Origin: Megalonaias nervosa
Lineage: Eukaryota > Mollusca > Bivalvia > Unionida > Unionidae
Assembly: GCA_016617855.1 (NCBI GenBank)
Contig: JAECUM010003228.1
Coordinates: 1 to 64,000, forward strand
Length of the DNA: 64,000 nucleotides
Direction of reading: 5' to 3'
Shown one piece after another: positions 60,895-64,000 of the stretch. Positions within the stretch are counted from its first letter, which is position 1; every line of letters begins with the position of its first letter. Under the pieces are notes generated by a model. The model ran no database searches, was not told where the DNA came from, and saw nothing but the letters and a program-made list of their open reading frames with translations. The translations under genes were made by a program, and so were the position numbers.

Positions 60895-61750
60895 CATTAT
60901 GGTCTTAAACAAAGCAACAGAAAGAGTGAAAACCCAACACATTTTGTAAAATTCAGCAAATAATTTATTTCCCTAGAATACAAAGTGGAAATTAAAAAAC
61001 TTATATTATTGTGAATTAAATCCCAAATAGTCATACACATTCTATCACAAGTCCAAATGTATGAAGTTCCAACTGATTTCAGTGGTATTCCAAATACATT
61101 CCAATACTGAATGTGTTGATATGCCTGTGGTCTCAAATGTGCTGTGTGACAATGGCCTGGAATGTAGTGATGTACTAACTGTCTTTTAATGTAACACAAT
61201 AATATAATCCAAAACGTCCTTGTCTGAATTCACTATAATTCCAAATGAATGTTTTGGTCCAACAATATTATTTAGCACTTTTTAATTCCAGTGAATAATA
61301 ATTTGAATAAATAAATAAATAAAACCAAATTAAAAAATGAAAACAATAAGACTGATTCTGCTTCAGATGTTAAGGCAAGAATGAATAATTCTTAGGTAAA
61401 CAAGATTATGCTCCCCTTTATTTGAACTAGGTCACAATTACCATTTTCTGGAAATACTGCCAGCTTAATGTGAAGTGTCCTTTCTAGAAGTTTCTAAGGT
61501 CAGAATCAAGACAGTTTTGTATCTTTAACTCAAACTGAAGTAAAAATTTTTACGGTTAATAATGATCTGAATATTCAATCCACAATCAGTGAGAAATATT
61601 AGCTATGTATTATACTGTTTACAAAATAACTGTCACTGATCAGGTACACCATTAACTTCATTTTGGACAAAAGTCAAGTACAAAATACAGATATATATAA
61701 CATATAATCATGGAAAAAAGCCAACAAATACAAATTGAAGATACATAACA
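60895..61750 (-). mobile_element. Family A solo-LTR-like repeat, copy 6
   Basis: Reverse-oriented, about 856 bp. It begins CATTATGGTCTTAAAC and ends AGATACATAACA. Flanks ACGA (60891-60894) and ACGT (61751-61754) form a 4-bp duplication with one change. It lies 139 bp from copy 5 in opposite orientation. Confidence 0.82.
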
Positions 61751-61754
61751 ACGT

Positions 61755-62220
61755 AACTTAAAAATACAAACAACTCTAAAACAGAATGAATTCTAAGGAA
61801 CAACACCAGACTGAGGTTAAATGGGCTAGTGTTGTGGTGTCATTAGGTGGCGGGGTCCAAGGATTTACCCCAGCAACTTTGCTGCTAGCACCTGCCTATA
61901 TTCAGTAAATCAATACATGCTTTTTAAGTAAAAAGATATAAAAATTATATTGCACAACATATTTCTCAAATGAGCTTTTTTATTGACAAAAATAATACAA
62001 AACTATGCTGATTTTCAAAGCTATTTCCGTGTCAATTTGCTTTTGTTACTTATGGTGTCGTAAAGATCGCATGCATGCCAGATTCTCTTGAATCTAAGTA
62101 AGAAAACATTTACAGATGAACAATTAATTTATCATCATGCGCCTGGATGATTTCAATAAATCCAGAAGTTAATTTTTAAAAATCGATCTCAAAACTGAAA
62201 CAAGCCGTCTATCCTTGCAA
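61755..62220. other. Intronic DNA, no gene recognised
   Basis: No coding or repeat assignment possible. Confidence 0.4.
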
Positions 62221-62515
62221 AAATGTCATGTGATCAAATTTTGCTCAAGTTCAACTACCAGAGGTTATAACAAGTGATGCATCTGTTCAAACAGATGTGT
62301 CAGCTGTACCAATAAAAAGAGATGAACCAGCTGAACTTGTTCAAATTAAAATTTATGCTACTCAAAGGCTTTTAACCTGCCTTCTGGAGATGAGCTTCAA
62401 GAACATCATGATGAAGATGGTTGCTTTTTCTAAAGCTGGAAACTAGTCATGACTCTAGTCAATGTGTTTTATTGTTTGAAATTGAAGAATAAAAATTATA
62501 ATTGTTAAAAACTGT
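62221..62515 (+). pseudogene. Unassigned coding remnant with poly(A) signal
   Basis: A plus-strand frame reads PEVITSDASVQTDVSAVPIK, then RDEPAELVQIKIYATQ. A one-base frame change gives FNLPSGDELQEHHDEDGCFF before a stop at about 62435. An AATAAA lies about 60 bp later, near 62490. The clear codon-like composition, stop and poly(A) signal suggest the 3' end of a gene, probably a retrocopy given the frameshift and the location inside a SLAIN intron. I do not recognise the protein. Confidence 0.4.
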
Positions 62516-63264
62516 GTTGATTTGGAATTATTTAGTTTTAAAGCTGTTAAAAAAATGCCTTTTTATACCCAATATTAATGAAAAATACTTTCCAAAAATG
62601 GTTATTTGCTTTCACAATACAGTGATTTTACCCCCTACAATTCTCTGAAAACTGTTTCTGGACTGGGGCTCCACCCCTCTAGACCTCTAGATGGCTACCC
62701 CTACAACCCCTGCAGAAGGAGGTCCCCCAGACCCCTGTCCTATTTTTGTGGAAAACCCAGGTACGTGTAAAATTAATAAATACACTACAGTGATACATGG
62801 TGGGCTTCTAGATATTACTAGAAATCAACCTTTTTTTGCAAGAATGAATTCTCATCATATGGACATGGTGAATTTCTATCCAGGAAAGAGTAAACTATGT
62901 GAAAGATAAAGTAACATATTAACAATATTAAAGATGTAATTGACAACTGAATCAACAAAGTTTTTCAGCTTTGTTAAAACTAGAAGAATTACAGGAATAT
63001 TCTGAATAGCCCACTTGGCACCATGTACAACCACCATCAAGACTAAGAAGAAGTGGTCTTAAATGGGACATGGTCACATTTTGAAGCAAATGAGACAAAA
63101 TAAACATGGTTGCTATTAGGAAGTGGTCTTTATTCAGTGTTCACAGTATGAGGTTTCAATGTATTTTTAAAAGCAACAATGGGGCAGGGGCTGAAATCTA
63201 TGCACCCTCTCCTTTTTATTTTTGACATCTGTTTAGATAATAATATTGAAAGTGCTGTGCTTAC

Positions 63265-63378
63265 CTGACTGTGGATGTAGATGCTGGTTACTACCAAAAG
63301 GACTATCAGGGGGACTGCTGCTATTGTCTGAACCAAGACTATTGTTACTGTTGTTCATCTTATGATTTATTCCTTCAG
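63265..63378 (-). CDS. SLAIN: SLAIN-family protein, internal exon (114 bp, phase 1-1)
   Basis: Read on the minus strand, a pyrimidine-rich acceptor (CTCTCTTTATCAG) precedes an open 114-bp exon, and a strong donor (CAG then GTAAGC) follows it. The exon starts with two bases completing a codon and ends with one base of the next, so it is phase 1 at both ends. The reading is Ser/Asn-rich, with SSPPDSPFGSNQHLHPQ near the end. This suits the low-complexity, phosphorylatable middle of SLAIN proteins, which bind EB1 and ch-TOG and promote processive microtubule growth. Assignment rests mainly on its phase match to the next exon (36994-36676), whose SLAIN character is clearer; by itself the peptide is not diagnostic. 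A 114-bp symmetric exon could be skipped without changing frame. Upstream exons lie beyond the window. Confidence 0.72.
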
Positions 63379-63489
63379 CTGATAAAGAGAGAAATGACAT
63401 CCAAATTTAATTCCCATATATTTTGGTATGATGCTCAGTTTTGATGAAATAGTCTAGCTTGCAGATGAAAGTTATCATATGGGTTCACA

Positions 63490-63496
<7 letters not shown>

Positions 63497-63530
<34 letters not shown>
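63497..63530. repeat. (AT)n microsatellite
   Basis: About 17 AT units followed by T-rich sequence. A 40-bp tandem duplication (GGTGACAAAATATATC units) follows at about 63549-63622. Confidence 0.95.
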
Positions 63531-63533
<3 letters not shown>

Positions 63534-63539
63534 ATTTTT

Positions 63540-64000
63540 TTTTATTACTGGTGACAAAATATATCGGCCGATTTTTTTAAATTATTGGTGACAAAATATA
63601 TCTGGCGAGATTTTTTTTTCCTGCAACATACCAGAACTAGCTACAATTGACCAACCTTTGAAGGCATGAACAGTAGCTGTTACAATCAACCAAATGACAC
63701 CTAATTCCTTTTATTAAATGTACCCAGGAAAATAATTTTGGTGAAACTTAAAAGAAAACCAATTACCTCTGAAGGACTGATTGCTCTGTATAAATACTAA
63801 ACAAATGAAAAAAAAAAGTCTCGTTCATGTTCTACTATTATTTGATGTTGTCGCTGCAATAAGAAATGGGCATTTGTTTGTCCCCCAAAGCTGCCTTTTA
63901 ACAGTGACTTCAATAACAAAATAATGCACTCTACAATGCTGACTAAAAGCTTCAATATAAACAAAGAACCTTTCATCAAAGGCAGTCAGCACCACATTTA
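63540..64000. repeat. Repeat C, copy 2 (runs off the window)
   Basis: Matches 23310-24200 in the same order and orientation, without the SINE-2 insertion. At the insertion point the empty site reads ACCTTTGAAGGCATGAACAG. Truncated by the window edge. Confidence 0.75.

Noticed and set aside
1..64000. A new defence, biosynthetic or other multi-gene system
   Set aside because: Apart from the SLAIN exons, every convincing coding region is a broken retroelement. No gene cluster is present.

Overview
This is an A+T-rich stretch of an animal nuclear genome. It has spliced exons with GT/AG borders, tRNA-derived SINEs, several retrotransposon classes, and many (AT)n, (GT)n and (GA)n microsatellites. 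It has no operons, ribosome binding sites or CRISPR. The mix of RTE and CR1/L2-like LINEs, a Penelope-like element, DIRS-like tyrosine-recombinase elements and dinucleotide-tailed tRNA SINEs suggests a marine invertebrate, most likely a mollusc or other lophotrochozoan. That placement is an inference.

The one host gene I can support is the 3' end of a SLAIN-family microtubule plus-end gene on the minus strand. Three coding exons have compatible phases: 63378-63265, 36994-36676, and the terminal exon 15033-14940 with the stop codon. They give about 175 C-terminal residues ending DDSWREGCF. The 5' exons must lie beyond the right edge of the window. The two introns are about 26.3 kb and 21.6 kb, so most of the window is intron filled with mobile DNA. 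Below 14940 lie the 3' UTR and flanking DNA.

Layout. 1-14.9 kb: a solo-LTR-like repeat (family A), a decayed DIRS-like RNase H segment (8.8-10.7 kb), and repeat B split by a SINE. 15-36.7 kb (last intron): more SINEs, a 91-bp-arm hairpin, repeat C split by a second SINE family, a full-length but frameshifted RTE LINE (24.48-27.83 kb), and a deleted DIRS-like element with inverted terminal repeats (28.7-31.85 kb). 33.7-38.8 kb: a long hairpin, then two near-identical 575-bp inverted repeats on either side of the middle SLAIN exon, and a 46-bp minisatellite. 37-63 kb (upstream intron): family A copies, a decayed tandem repeat near 40 kb, a Penelope-like remnant with GIY-YIG domain and a hammerhead-like motif (42.9-43.9 kb), a possible LTR-element remnant (45.6-46.9 kb), a truncated CR1/L2-like LINE (52.7-53.97 kb), SINEs, and an inverted pair of family A copies (59.8-61.75 kb).

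The most unusual architecture is the single exon bracketed by near-identical inverted repeats. It could promote back-splicing into a circular RNA, or recurrent inversion of the exon. No intact new multi-gene system was found. Identifications come from reading motifs and aligning by eye; no database search was run.
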